The notes beneath the pieces are model-generated. The model saw only the letters and a program-made list of their open reading frames with translations, did no database searches and was not told where the DNA came from. From NCBI GenBank assembly GCA_012523185.1, contig JAAYIY010000028.1, forward strand, positions 1 through 52,884: 52,884 nucleotides of DNA, in the 5' to 3' direction. A program made the translations under genes and the position numbers. This document shows, one piece after another, positions 25,896 to 34,328 of the stretch (positions are counted from its first letter, which is position 1; every line of letters begins with the position of its first letter). Origin of the DNA: Clostridiales bacterium (GTDB taxonomy: Bacteria > Bacillota > Clostridia > Oscillospirales > Acutalibacteraceae).

Positions 25896-27734
25896 ATGAG
25901 CGGTTTTGTCGGATATGTCGACAAAAGAATCAAGAGCGGCGATTCAGTCATAGGCGAGATGACGGATCTCATATCGCACCGCGGTCCCGACGGCGGCGGG
26001 CGCTATGTGGAGGACGGGGCGGCTCTCGGCTTTCGCAGGCTAAGCGTAATAGACCTTGATACAGGCGATCAACCGATTGAAAATGAGGGCGGCGACAAAG
26101 TCCTTGTGTTTGACGGAACTGTTTATAACTTTAAGGAGCTGCGCGCCGAGCTTGAAAAAGCCGGTCATGCTTTCAAGACAAACGCCGATTCCGAAGTCGT
26201 TCTCCACGGCTACGAAGAATACGGCGCCGACGTTTTAAACAAGCTTAGGGGGCTGTTCGCTTTTGTGATTTGGGACAAAAGAGCGCAAAAGCTTTTCGGC
26301 GCGCGCGACATCTTCGGAGGAAAGCCATTTTATTATTATTTCCGTGAAAACACCCTTATTTTCGGCTCCGAAATTAAAAGCTTCCTCCCGCATCCCGGCT
26401 TTTTCAAAGAGCTTAACGAAAGCCGCATTCCCGACTATCTTTCGTTTGAATATATACCGGACAAAGAAACATTTTTCAAGGATGTCTTTAAGCTTCTCGG
26501 CGGCGAGTATATTGCTTTTGAAAACGGGCGGCTGTCGATTTCCCGCTATTTTGATTTTGAATATTGTATCGACGAAACAAAAACTCTTGACGAATGGGCG
26601 GATTTAACCGGCGAAACATTCAAATCCTCCGTGGCGGCTCACAAATTGTCAGATGTTGAGGTCGGCTGTTTTCTTTCGAGCGGCGTAGACAGCTCATACA
26701 CTGCCCACGAGCTTGCCGAGGCGCAAAATCTAAAGACATTTTCTGTCGGATATGATGAGGAGAAATATTCCGAGCTGCGATATGCCCGTGAGTTCGCCGC
26801 GAAGGAGGGCATCCAAAATTATGCCGTCAAAATTTCCGCCGACGACTTTTTCGGCGCCGCGCCTGACGTGCAGTACCATTTGGACGAGCCTTTGCCTAAT
26901 CCGTCCGCCATCCCTCTTTATTTTCTTTCGCAAAAGGCGTCGGAATATGTCAAGGTCGTCCTTTCCGGCGAAGGGGCTGACGAGCTTTTCGGCGGCTACA
27001 ATTTTTACAAAGAGCCGCTCGATTACGAGCGCTATATGAGGCTGCCGCAGTTTATAAGGAGCGCCGCGTCCGCCGTCGCCTCAAAGCTGCCGCCGTTTCA
27101 CGGCAGACGTTTTTTGGTGAGGGGAAAGTACACCATCGAGGAGCGTTTTATAAGAAACAACTATGTCTTTGACTGTTCAGAGCGCGACAGATATCTTGCA
27201 AAAAACATGCCGTCTGAAAACCCTTCCTTTTATACAAAACCGCATTTTGACAAGGTCAAGGGCTTGGGCGACGTCACAAAAATGCAGTTTGCCGACATCA
27301 ACACCTGGCTGCTTTACGACATACTTCTCAAGGCCGACAAAATGAGCATGGCAAGCGGAGTTGAGCTGCGCGCCCCGTTCCTTGACAGGGAGATGCTCCG
27401 CGTCGCGCTAAGAATACCGGAACGTCACCGCATTTCGCGCGAAAAGACAAAGTTGGCGCTAAGGGCCGCCGCGCTTCGGCGGCTTCCCGAAAAAAACGCC
27501 AATATGCGAAAGCTTGGCTTCCCCGTCCCGCTAAACGATTGGCTCAAGCAAAAAAGATATTATGACATGGTGCTTGAAAAATTCACGGGCGCAGTCGCGG
27601 AGAAGTTTTTTAATGTTCCCGAAATTGTCAGGCTTTTAAACGACCACCGTGACGGCAAATCAAGCAACATGAAAAAAATATGGTCTTTATATTCTTTTAT
27701 CATTTGGTATGAAGAATATTTTGTAAAAAGATAA
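25896..27734 (+). CDS. Asparagine synthase homologue with degenerate glutaminase site
   Basis: The 612-residue protein has the N-terminal Ntn-type glutaminase domain (1-200) and C-terminal synthetase domain (220-612) of AsnB/AsnH. The synthetase PP-loop is intact (CFLSSGVDSSY), as are LSGEGADELFGGYNF and LKADKMSMASGVELRAPFLD. The glutaminase site is not: residue 2, the invariant Cys nucleophile, is Ser (codon AGC); the glutamine-site FNGE reads FDGT (residues 72-75). Arg and the later Asp (TNADSE) remain. In Lactococcus, AsnH amidates D-Asp in the cell-wall bridge; the racemase and ligase upstream suggest the same here, perhaps using free ammonia. ATG at 25896 follows AAAGGCAAAGG. Confidence 0.88.
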   Translation: MSGFVGYVDKRIKSGDSVIGEMTDLISHRGPDGGGRYVEDGAALGFRRLSVIDLDTGDQPIENEGGDKVLVFDGTVYNFKELRAELEKAGHAFKTNADSEVVLHGYEEYGADVLNKLRGLFAFVIWDKRAQKLFGARDIFGGKPFYYYFRENTLIFGSEIKSFLPHPGFFKELNESRIPDYLSFEYIPDKETFFKDVFKLLGGEYIAFENGRLSISRYFDFEYCIDETKTLDEWADLTGETFKSSVAAHKLSDVEVGCFLSSGVDSSYTAHELAEAQNLKTFSVGYDEEKYSELRYAREFAAKEGIQNYAVKISADDFFGAAPDVQYHLDEPLPNPSAIPLYFLSQKASEYVKVVLSGEGADELFGGYNFYKEPLDYERYMRLPQFIRSAASAVASKLPPFHGRRFLVRGKYTIEERFIRNNYVFDCSERDRYLAKNMPSENPSFYTKPHFDKVKGLGDVTKMQFADINTWLLYDILLKADKMSMASGVELRAPFLDREMLRVALRIPERHRISREKTKLALRAAALRRLPEKNANMRKLGFPVPLNDWLKQKRYYDMVLEKFTGAVAEKFFNVPEIVRLLNDHRDGKSSNMKKIWSLYSFIIWYEEYFVKR

Positions 27735-27748
27735 AGTCCTCGTTTCGA

Positions 27749-27782
27749 CCGTATCAGCTGAAAAAGCTGATACGGCTTTTTT
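27749..27782 (+). terminator. Intrinsic terminator after the asparagine synthase gene
   Basis: CCGTATCAGCT (27749-27759), loop GAAAA, AGCTGATACGG (27765-27775), then CTTTTTTA. An 11-base perfect stem; it ends the plus-strand run. Confidence 0.9.
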
Positions 27783-27867
27783 ATTTCGCGACTTCAATCG
27801 ACACATTTTTTAAAATTTTAGTGTTATAATAAAAACAGGCACACAATATATAGAAAGGACATGAATT

Positions 27868-28113
27868 ATGGGAAAAAAGCTTATATGCAGAATATTGGAC
27901 GACTGCGATATTAATCCGGCCGACGAAAATGATATCTTTCAAATAGACGAACATACCTTTCGTGTAACAGCATACATAAAATCCGACGCGGGAGATATAC
28001 CGATAGTAGATATTCCCGTCATGAGCGACGAAAGATGGCTTAAGCTGTCAAAGGAGATGAACAAAAAACGTCAGACTGACAGGAATTCAGACAGCTTCCG
28101 CGCAACGCCGTAA
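27868..28113 (+). CDS. Small acidic protein of unknown function
   Basis: The 81-residue protein has a clear AGAAAGGA ribosome site and a TATAAT at 27825-27830 upstream, though without a good -35. It is rich in Asp, Glu and Ile (DDCDINPADENDIFQIDEHTFRVTAYIKSD) with a basic tail. No signal peptide or membrane helix is present. I do not recognise the family. Its last 43 bases overlap the end of the convergent gene at 28071-28901. Confidence 0.55.
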   Translation: MGKKLICRILDDCDINPADENDIFQIDEHTFRVTAYIKSDAGDIPIVDIPVMSDERWLKLSKEMNKKRQTDRNSDSFRATP

Positions 28114-28901
28114 ACACTCAGCTCAACCCCGCCGCAGACAAGTGTTTTATAAGGCATATCTTCAAACCCGCGCACACCGCAAAGCTCATGAAGAGCTGAG
28201 GCAAAAGTAATCGGATTTACACCCTTTGGAAGTATCCCCTCGTACTCCTTCGGCATTTCAAAGCTTCCCGCCGCAAAAGACTTTTCCGAGCCGTGTATTA
28301 TACCGCCGTCCGAAACAGAAAATATCGCGGCGTTTGAGCTTCCCGCTTCCTCTCTCTCCCTGCAAATAATGACATTGCAATCGCGGAGCATCTCCGCCTG
28401 AGAGCCGTATATAAGTGAGGCGCCGTGATTTTCCATCAATTCGTCGGAGACGCGCTCATATACCCGTTCCCTTTCTGTAACCACCTTAACAACAGACGCC
28501 GCGTCCGCCGCTTTGTCCGCTATATTAGCGAGTGCGCCGAGTTTATCCATTATCCCTATGCTTATGTCGGTGTGCGGCACTTCGCATATTTTGAGCGCGT
28601 TGATTGCAGTTGACAAAAGCATCATAAAAGGCAGATACTTCGGCAAAAAACGCCTTACAATGCCGTTTTCCGGTATCTCCTCATCTTCAGAAGCCACAAT
28701 ATGGGAGGCGCATCTGCCCGCGGCGAACGCCACATCATCCCACTGAACCCCTGTTTTTTTCTTTTTTACCTTCAGAACAAAAAAAGGCGCTCCGTTTCTG
28801 ACCGCGATTTTTGTCAACTCAGGCTCCTGCGGATAAACTTGCTCTTTCAGCCGTTGAAAAAAGCTTTCCGCCCGAGCTTCCGTCTGCAAAACAACAAACA
28901 T
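28071..28901 (-). CDS. Uncharacterised protein, possibly Rossmann-like
   Basis: The 276-residue soluble protein is probably real: it is long, has normal codon use and a TGATATAAT extended -10 about 65 bases upstream. The middle (DISIGIMDKLGALANIADKAADAASVVKVVTERERVYERVSDELMENHGASLIYG, read in part) alternates helices and strands like a nucleotide-binding domain, and a CNVIICRER strand follows, but no signature Gly motif is clear. I cannot assign a function. No strong ribosome site precedes the ATG. The 386 bases from here to the PFOR gene (28914-29299) hold no other gene I can support. Confidence 0.6.
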   Translation of the reverse strand: MFVVLQTEARAESFFQRLKEQVYPQEPELTKIAVRNGAPFFVLKVKKKKTGVQWDDVAFAAGRCASHIVASEDEEIPENGIVRRFLPKYLPFMMLLSTAINALKICEVPHTDISIGIMDKLGALANIADKAADAASVVKVVTERERVYERVSDELMENHGASLIYGSQAEMLRDCNVIICREREEAGSSNAAIFSVSDGGIIHGSEKSFAAGSFEMPKEYEGILPKGVNPITFASALHELCGVRGFEDMPYKTLVCGGVELSVYGVARKLSEFLSV

Positions 28902-28964
28902 TTTTCTTTATATGCCATTCCTTTCATTATGTTTCAAAATAATGTCTATGTCCGATTTTTAATA

Positions 28965-28973
28965 ATTATATCA
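28965..28973 (-). promoter_or_regulatory. Extended -10 element for the 28071-28901 gene
   Basis: The minus strand reads TGATATAAT, an extended -10 (TGnTATAAT). No good -35 is seen. It lies about 65 bases before the start codon. Confidence 0.45.
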
Positions 28974-29299
28974 AATAACGTAATATCATTTGAGCAAGCG
29001 CCTTGCGGATGTTTGTTTTCAGCACGCTCCGCCGGCGCTTTTGATTTTAAAACGGCAGCACAGCCATTGTCGGGATTTCGCTGTTTTCGCGTTTGTCTTT
29101 GTTTTTCTCCCTTTTGTGCCGTTTCCTTGTTAAAGCGGTGGGCATTAGATACAAAAAAATGCTCAATATGTAAAAAGTCTTATGCTTATCACGAAAACGC
29201 CCGCTTACCTATTTACATTCAAATTCAAAAGTGTTAATATATTTATCGGTGCGATTTATTGTACTATGTATACTTATCCAGAAAGGAATGACATAATAA

Positions 29300-32200
29300 T
29301 TGGCAAGAAAGAAAAAGACAATGGACGGCAACAATGCCGCCGCGTATGTCTCATACGCGTTTACAGAGGTTGCGGGTATTTACCCCATCACACCCTCAAG
29401 TCCTATGGCCGACTATGTTGACCAGTGGTCTGCCGGGGGGCTTAAAAACATATTCGGAACAACGGTTAAGGTTGCGGAAATGCAGTCCGAGGCCGGCGCG
29501 GCGGGGACTGTTCACGGCTCGCTCGCGGCAGGCGCTCTCACAACGACCTACACAGCGTCGCAGGGTCTTCTCCTCATGATTCCTAATATGTATAAGATAT
29601 CGGGCGAGCTTCTGCCCGCGGTCTTTCACGTTTCGGCACGCACGGTGGCGTCACACGCGCTCAATATTTTCGGCGACCATTCCGACGTCTATGCCTGCCG
29701 CCAGACAGGGTTCGCGATGCTTGCGGAGACAAACACTCAGGAGGTCATGGATTTAAGCGCCGTCGCTCATCTTGCGGCAATCGAGGGGCGCGTTCCATTT
29801 TTGAGCTTCTTTGACGGTTTTAGGACATCCCACGAGATTCAAAAAATCGACGCTTGGGATTTTAACGACCTCAAAGAAATGTGCAATATGGATGCCGTCG
29901 CGGCTTTTCGCAAGCGCGCACTTAATCCCGAACACCCCGTAATGCGCGGCTCTCACGAAAACGGAGACATCTTCTTCCAGCACCGCGAGGCGTGTAACGA
30001 CTACTATACCGCCGTTCCCGGCATTGTTGAAAAATATATGGGCAAGGTCAACGAAAAGCTCGGCACGGACTATCAGCTTTTCAACTACTACGGCGCGCCC
30101 GACGCGGAGCGCGTCATCATCGCGATGGGTTCAATCTGCGACGTCGCCGAGGAAGTCATTGATTATCTTGTCGCCAAAGGCGAAAAAGTCGGTCTTGTAA
30201 AGGTTCGCCTTTATCGTCCTTTCTCCGCGGAGAGACTTGTCGCCGCAATCCCCGCGACAGCTAAAAAGATTGCCGTTCTTGACAGGACAAAGGAACCCGG
30301 CGCTCTCGGTGAGCCGCTTTATCTTGATGTCGTCGCCGCACTTGCCATAACAGGCAGGACAGGCGCGGCTGTCGTCGGCGGCCGCTACGGGTTAGGCTCC
30401 AAGGACACTCCTCCCTCAAGCGTTTTAGCCGTATATGACGAGCTGCTTAAGGACGAGCCTAAAAACCAGTTCACAATCGGCATTAACGACGACGTCACAT
30501 GTTCCTCACTTGAGGAAAAGCCCTCGCCCAACACGGCGGCGGCAGGCACCATCGAATGTAAGTTTTGGGGTCTTGGCGGCGACGGGACTGTCGGCGCAAA
30601 CAAAAACTCCATCAAAATAATCGGCGACCACACCGATAAATATGTTCAGGCATACTTCCAATACGACTCTAAAAAGACAGGCGGAATCACGATTTCGCAC
30701 CTCCGCTTCGGCGGCAACCCTATAAAAAGTCCGTATTATATCAACAAAGCCGATTTTGTTGCGTGCCACAACCCATCATACGTCACCAAGGGCTACAAAA
30801 TGGTCAACGACGTTAAGCCCGGCGGCGCGTTTCTTATCAACTGCCGCTGGTCCGCAGAGGAGCTAAACGAGCATATGCCGCCGGAAGCAAAGCGCTATAT
30901 AGCTCAAAACGACGTTCAGCTTTACACTGTCAACGCCATAGACATAGCCGCCGATATCGGCATGGGCAAGCGCACCAACACCATCCTCCAGGCGGCTTTC
31001 TTCGCGCTTGCGAATGTCATCCCGATTGATAAGGCTGTCGGCTACATGAAAGACGCCGCGACAAAGTCTTATCTTAGAAAAGGTCAGGACATTGTCGATA
31101 TGAACCACAAGGCGATTGATGCCGGCATTTCGGCGTTTGTCAAAATCGACGTTCCCGCCGATTGGGCCGACGCCTCCGACAAGGCTGACGCTCCGGCTGA
31201 AAAGGGACCGGCAAAGCTTGTGAAGATGGTTGACAGCATAATGAAGCCCGTCGGCCTTATGGACGGCGACTCGCTACCCGTTTCCGCTTTTGTCGACCAT
31301 GCTGACGGCACATTTGAGCATGGCGCTTCGGCTTATGAAAAGCGCGGCGTCGCCGTTATGGTTCCCGAATGGGACAAGGACACATGCGCACAGTGCAACC
31401 GCTGCTCATATGTCTGCCCGCACGCCACCATACGCGTTTACGCGCTTGATGACGACGAGGCCTCGGGCGCTCCGAAAAACGCCAAAATCGTCGATAAAAA
31501 AGGAAAAGGGAAAGGCTACAAATATGCCGTCGCCGTTTCGCCTCTTGATTGCATGGGATGCGGTGTGTGCGCGGGCGTATGCCCCACAAACTCCCTCAAG
31601 ATGGTCTCACGCGAAAGCCAGGAGGATCAGCAGCCCGTATTTGACTACATGGTCGAAAACGTCAGCATAAAGGCGGAGCTTGCCGACAACACTGTCATCG
31701 GCAGTCAGTTCAAGACGCCGCTGCTTGAGTTTTCCGGCTCCTGCGCCGGCTGCGCCGAAACTTCTTACGCGCGCCTTATAACACAGCTGTTCGGCGACAG
31801 AATGTATATTTCCAACGCCACAGGCTGCTCCTCAATTTGGGGCGGTCCCGCCGCGACATCTCCATACACAGTCAACAAAGACGGGCACGGCCCCGCATGG
31901 GCAAATTCGCTGTTTGAGGACAACGCCGAACACGGTTTCGGAATGTATCTCGGTCAAAACGCCATTCGTGACGACCTCATCGAAAAGGTCAAGGCAGTCG
32001 CCTCACACGAAAAGTCCTCCGACGATTTAAAAGCCGCGGCAAACGCATATCTCTCCACTGTCGACGACGGCTCAAAGAACGCCGACGCGTCGAGGGAGCT
32101 TGTCAAGGCCTTGACCGGCATTGACTGCGACGTCTGCAAGTTCATTGTCGAGCACAAGGAATTCCTCTCCAAGAAATCCATTTGGATATTCGGCGGAGAC

Positions 32201-32836
32201 GGATGGGCATACGATATCGGATTCGGCGGCGTTGACCATGTGCTTGCCTCAGGCGAGGACGTAAACATCATGGTGTTTGACACAGAGGTTTATTCCAACA
32301 CCGGCGGTCAAGCGTCAAAGGCTTCGCAGATAGGGCAGGTGGCGCAGTTCGCGGCGGCGGGCAAGCCCATTGCCAAGAAAAATCTTGCCGAGATAGCCAT
32401 GAGCTACGGCTATGTATATGTCGCCCAAATAGCCATGGGCGCCGACATGAACCAGACAATCAAAGCGCTTGTCGAGGCGGAGGCTTACAAGGGTCCGTCT
32501 ATCATCATAGCTTATTCTCCGTGTGAAATGCACTCGATCAAGGGCGGAATGGTGAACTGCCAATCCGAAATGAAAAAAGCGGTGGAGGCGGGTTACTGGA
32601 ATATGTTCCGCTTTAACCCCGCGCTCAAAGGCGAGGGCAAGAATCCGTTCACAATCGACAGCAAGCCCGCGACAGCAAGTTATCGCGACTTTATTTTAAA
32701 CGAAGCGCGTTATTCATCGCTCATGCGCTCCTTCCCGGAACGCGCAAACGAGCTGTTTGAGCTTGCCGAAAAGACGTCTGTCGACAGATATGAGCATCTG
32801 CTCAAGCTAAGGGATCTGTACGCTCCCGCCGAATAA
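29300..32836 (+). CDS. nifJ: Pyruvate:ferredoxin oxidoreductase, single chain (NifJ/PFOR)
   Basis: The 1178-residue enzyme is the homodimeric PFOR of anaerobes: pyruvate + CoA + ferredoxin(ox) to acetyl-CoA + CO2 + ferredoxin(red). Domain order is clear: domain I with AGIYPITPSSPMADYVDQW, domain III gamma-like region with KFWGLGGDGTVGANKNSIKII, a two-cluster ferredoxin domain (CAQCNRCSYVCP and CMGCGVCAGVCP, near 690-770), and the C-terminal TPP domain with SGSCAGCAETSY and GDGWAYDIGFGGVDHVLA then NTGGQASKAS. The TTG start with AGAAAGGA upstream gives the usual MARKKKTMDGN opening. It is monocistronic and followed by a terminator. Confidence 0.97.
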   Translation: MARKKKTMDGNNAAAYVSYAFTEVAGIYPITPSSPMADYVDQWSAGGLKNIFGTTVKVAEMQSEAGAAGTVHGSLAAGALTTTYTASQGLLLMIPNMYKISGELLPAVFHVSARTVASHALNIFGDHSDVYACRQTGFAMLAETNTQEVMDLSAVAHLAAIEGRVPFLSFFDGFRTSHEIQKIDAWDFNDLKEMCNMDAVAAFRKRALNPEHPVMRGSHENGDIFFQHREACNDYYTAVPGIVEKYMGKVNEKLGTDYQLFNYYGAPDAERVIIAMGSICDVAEEVIDYLVAKGEKVGLVKVRLYRPFSAERLVAAIPATAKKIAVLDRTKEPGALGEPLYLDVVAALAITGRTGAAVVGGRYGLGSKDTPPSSVLAVYDELLKDEPKNQFTIGINDDVTCSSLEEKPSPNTAAAGTIECKFWGLGGDGTVGANKNSIKIIGDHTDKYVQAYFQYDSKKTGGITISHLRFGGNPIKSPYYINKADFVACHNPSYVTKGYKMVNDVKPGGAFLINCRWSAEELNEHMPPEAKRYIAQNDVQLYTVNAIDIAADIGMGKRTNTILQAAFFALANVIPIDKAVGYMKDAATKSYLRKGQDIVDMNHKAIDAGISAFVKIDVPADWADASDKADAPAEKGPAKLVKMVDSIMKPVGLMDGDSLPVSAFVDHADGTFEHGASAYEKRGVAVMVPEWDKDTCAQCNRCSYVCPHATIRVYALDDDEASGAPKNAKIVDKKGKGKGYKYAVAVSPLDCMGCGVCAGVCPTNSLKMVSRESQEDQQPVFDYMVENVSIKAELADNTVIGSQFKTPLLEFSGSCAGCAETSYARLITQLFGDRMYISNATGCSSIWGGPAATSPYTVNKDGHGPAWANSLFEDNAEHGFGMYLGQNAIRDDLIEKVKAVASHEKSSDDLKAAANAYLSTVDDGSKNADASRELVKALTGIDCDVCKFIVEHKEFLSKKSIWIFGGDGWAYDIGFGGVDHVLASGEDVNIMVFDTEVYSNTGGQASKASQIGQVAQFAAAGKPIAKKNLAEIAMSYGYVYVAQIAMGADMNQTIKALVEAEAYKGPSIIIAYSPCEMHSIKGGMVNCQSEMKKAVEAGYWNMFRFNPALKGEGKNPFTIDSKPATASYRDFILNEARYSSLMRSFPERANELFELAEKTSVDRYEHLLKLRDLYAPAE

Positions 32837-32856
32837 TCTCATCCGCCAAATGCTTC

Positions 32857-32939
32857 CGGCTGTCCCGTTTTGTCCGTCAGTTCGCTTTGTGTGATGCAAA
32901 CCTGCTGAAGAATATGGTAACGGGACAGCCGTTTTTTTT
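32857..32939 (+). terminator. Long-loop intrinsic terminator after PFOR
   Basis: CGGCTGTCCCGTT (32857-32869) pairs perfectly with AACGGGACAGCCG (32919-32931) across a 49-base loop, followed by eight T. The stem is strong although the loop is unusually long. Confidence 0.75.
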
Positions 32940-32953
32940 GCTTGCGGAGTGTA

Positions 32954-33064
32954 ATGCAAAAATGTGATTTAACAATCTGCACAGCCGTGATTGCCGCCAC
33001 ACTGTTCGTAATCTTAGGTCACTTCTTCGGACTTGCAGGCATCAAATTGTTTAAAAACGCTTAA
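32954..33064 (+). CDS. Candidate 36-residue single-span membrane peptide
   Basis: An ATG preceded by GCGGAGTGTA opens a 36-codon frame: a short polar start (MQKCDL), one hydrophobic stretch of about 18 residues (ICTAVIAATLFVILGHFF), and a basic end (IKLFKNA). This is the composition of a small membrane or toxin-like peptide. It has no recognised family and no clear promoter of its own; the PFOR terminator lies just upstream. It could be chance. Confidence 0.3.
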   Translation: MQKCDLTICTAVIAATLFVILGHFFGLAGIKLFKNA

Positions 33065-33134
33065 AATTGCTTTTAAAGCTCTTGAAACATTTGAAATCGT
33101 CAGAGAAGCCGTTTAAAAACGCAAGTTTATTGTA

Positions 33135-33163
33135 TTGACTAAACATCCAAACAATGGTATCAT
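33135..33163 (+). promoter_or_regulatory. Sigma-A promoter of the secreted-protein gene
   Basis: TTGACT (33135-33140) and TATCAT (33158-33163) with 17-base spacing, 40 bases before the ATG at 33204. Confidence 0.6.
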
Positions 33164-33203
33164 CTTCTTGATAATTTTTACATTGATAAGGGGAATGAAT
33201 CGG

Positions 33204-34247
33204 ATGAAAAAATTTGTTAAAGGTCTTACGGCGCTCCTAATCTCACTCATGATGGTTTTCGGGACTGTGTCTGTGTCGGTTATGGCCGAATATGACCCTC
33301 TCGCAAACCTCTATGTGTACAACATTTATAAAGTCAGCTATGACGCGGACAACCTCACCTGTTTCACGATAGCCGTAATGTTTTCCGCGCAGTTCAGGCA
33401 CTATGATTCCTCCGTGAGGATTGAGCTGCTTGCCGAAAACGGCTCGCCTGTCGCCTACTTTATTCCCAGAAGCAGTGATGTAAACAAATTTGATGTTTAC
33501 GATATTCTCACCGACGAACTCGGCATAAAGCTTCTTGCGGAGCGCGAATATATGCTTGTCATCCCGGACGGCGCTTTTTACACAGACGGCGGGCTTGGCT
33601 GCAACGAATACAGGCATATCTTCACGGGAATTGACCTTTCCGGCGCAAACTACAACTACACTATAAAGGACCTCGGCATCGGGACATTCTTCCCCGTGCA
33701 GTTTGACGACAGCACGTTATATAAGGGAAAGCTTTATTTTGACCCGATCTTCACGCTTTACGACGACGACAACTGCACTGTGACACTAAGCTTGGTGACA
33801 GTTAAAGACGGCAAAAGCATTTACACAAAGGCTGCGGACGCCGTCGTTTCCGGTTTGAAGGACGGCTGTGCCGAAATGAGCTTTTTCAGCGCCGACCCGG
33901 AAACGGGCGCCCCGATAAGCGGCGTCGCTGTTGACAAATATGCAAGCTATCAATTCAAGGTGTCTTACGCCTCTTTTTATAATAACGACAACACTTTCTG
34001 CGCCGAGTCTGTTTATGACCTTTCCGGCAAAAAGCTTCTTAAGCTGCGCGAGGATTACCCTTTTATAGACCTTCTTATAAAATTGTCCGGCAAGGACTCC
34101 AAGGTAATTGATGCTGTCCTGACAGTGCTTGAATATGTCGCAAAAGCTTCGGCTTTCCTTGCAAAATCCGGTGTCGGTAAGAAGCTCGGCATTTCAGACA
34201 TTACGGAATATTACAAGGACATTAAGGCTTATGTAAAGTCGAAATAA
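33204..34247 (+). CDS. Secreted protein of unknown function
   Basis: From the ATG at 33204 (AAGGGG ten bases upstream) the protein has 347 residues. It begins MKKFVKGLTALLISLMMVFGTVSV, a clear signal peptide ending near VMAEYD. The body is rich in beta-strand pattern; REYMLVIPDGAFYTDGGLG resembles the closing strands of bacterial Ig-like (SbsA-type) domains, a weak hint. The C-terminal 80 residues are helical and basic. No catalytic motif or surface anchor is seen. It stands alone between its own promoter and terminator. Confidence 0.65.
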   Translation: MKKFVKGLTALLISLMMVFGTVSVSVMAEYDPLANLYVYNIYKVSYDADNLTCFTIAVMFSAQFRHYDSSVRIELLAENGSPVAYFIPRSSDVNKFDVYDILTDELGIKLLAEREYMLVIPDGAFYTDGGLGCNEYRHIFTGIDLSGANYNYTIKDLGIGTFFPVQFDDSTLYKGKLYFDPIFTLYDDDNCTVTLSLVTVKDGKSIYTKAADAVVSGLKDGCAEMSFFSADPETGAPISGVAVDKYASYQFKVSYASFYNNDNTFCAESVYDLSGKKLLKLREDYPFIDLLIKLSGKDSKVIDAVLTVLEYVAKASAFLAKSGVGKKLGISDITEYYKDIKAYVKSK

Positions 34248-34263
34248 TTTAACAACTCAAAAA

Positions 34264-34294
34264 CCGGCCGCCCGAAAAAGGCGGCCGGCTTTTT
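34264..34294. terminator. Bidirectional terminator
   Basis: CCGGCCGCC (34264-34272) pairs with GGCGGCCGG (34280-34288), followed by CTTTTTT on the plus strand and by a run of five T after CCGG on the minus strand. It ends both the secreted-protein gene and the cvpA-pgsA-clpE-kinase operon. Confidence 0.85.
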
Positions 34295-34328
34295 TGATTT
34301 ATCAGCGGAACAGGTGATTAAATCCTCC

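Noticed and set aside
28701-29237. 178-residue plus-strand frame before PFOR
   Set aside because: Half of it is antisense to the 28071-28901 gene; the rest is AT-rich, Cys/Phe-rich and has no ribosome site.
33049-33122. 12-base direct repeat GTTTAAAAACGC as an attachment or mobile-element scar
   Set aside because: Only two copies 62 bases apart, no element or integrase between them; chance in AT-rich DNA is likely.
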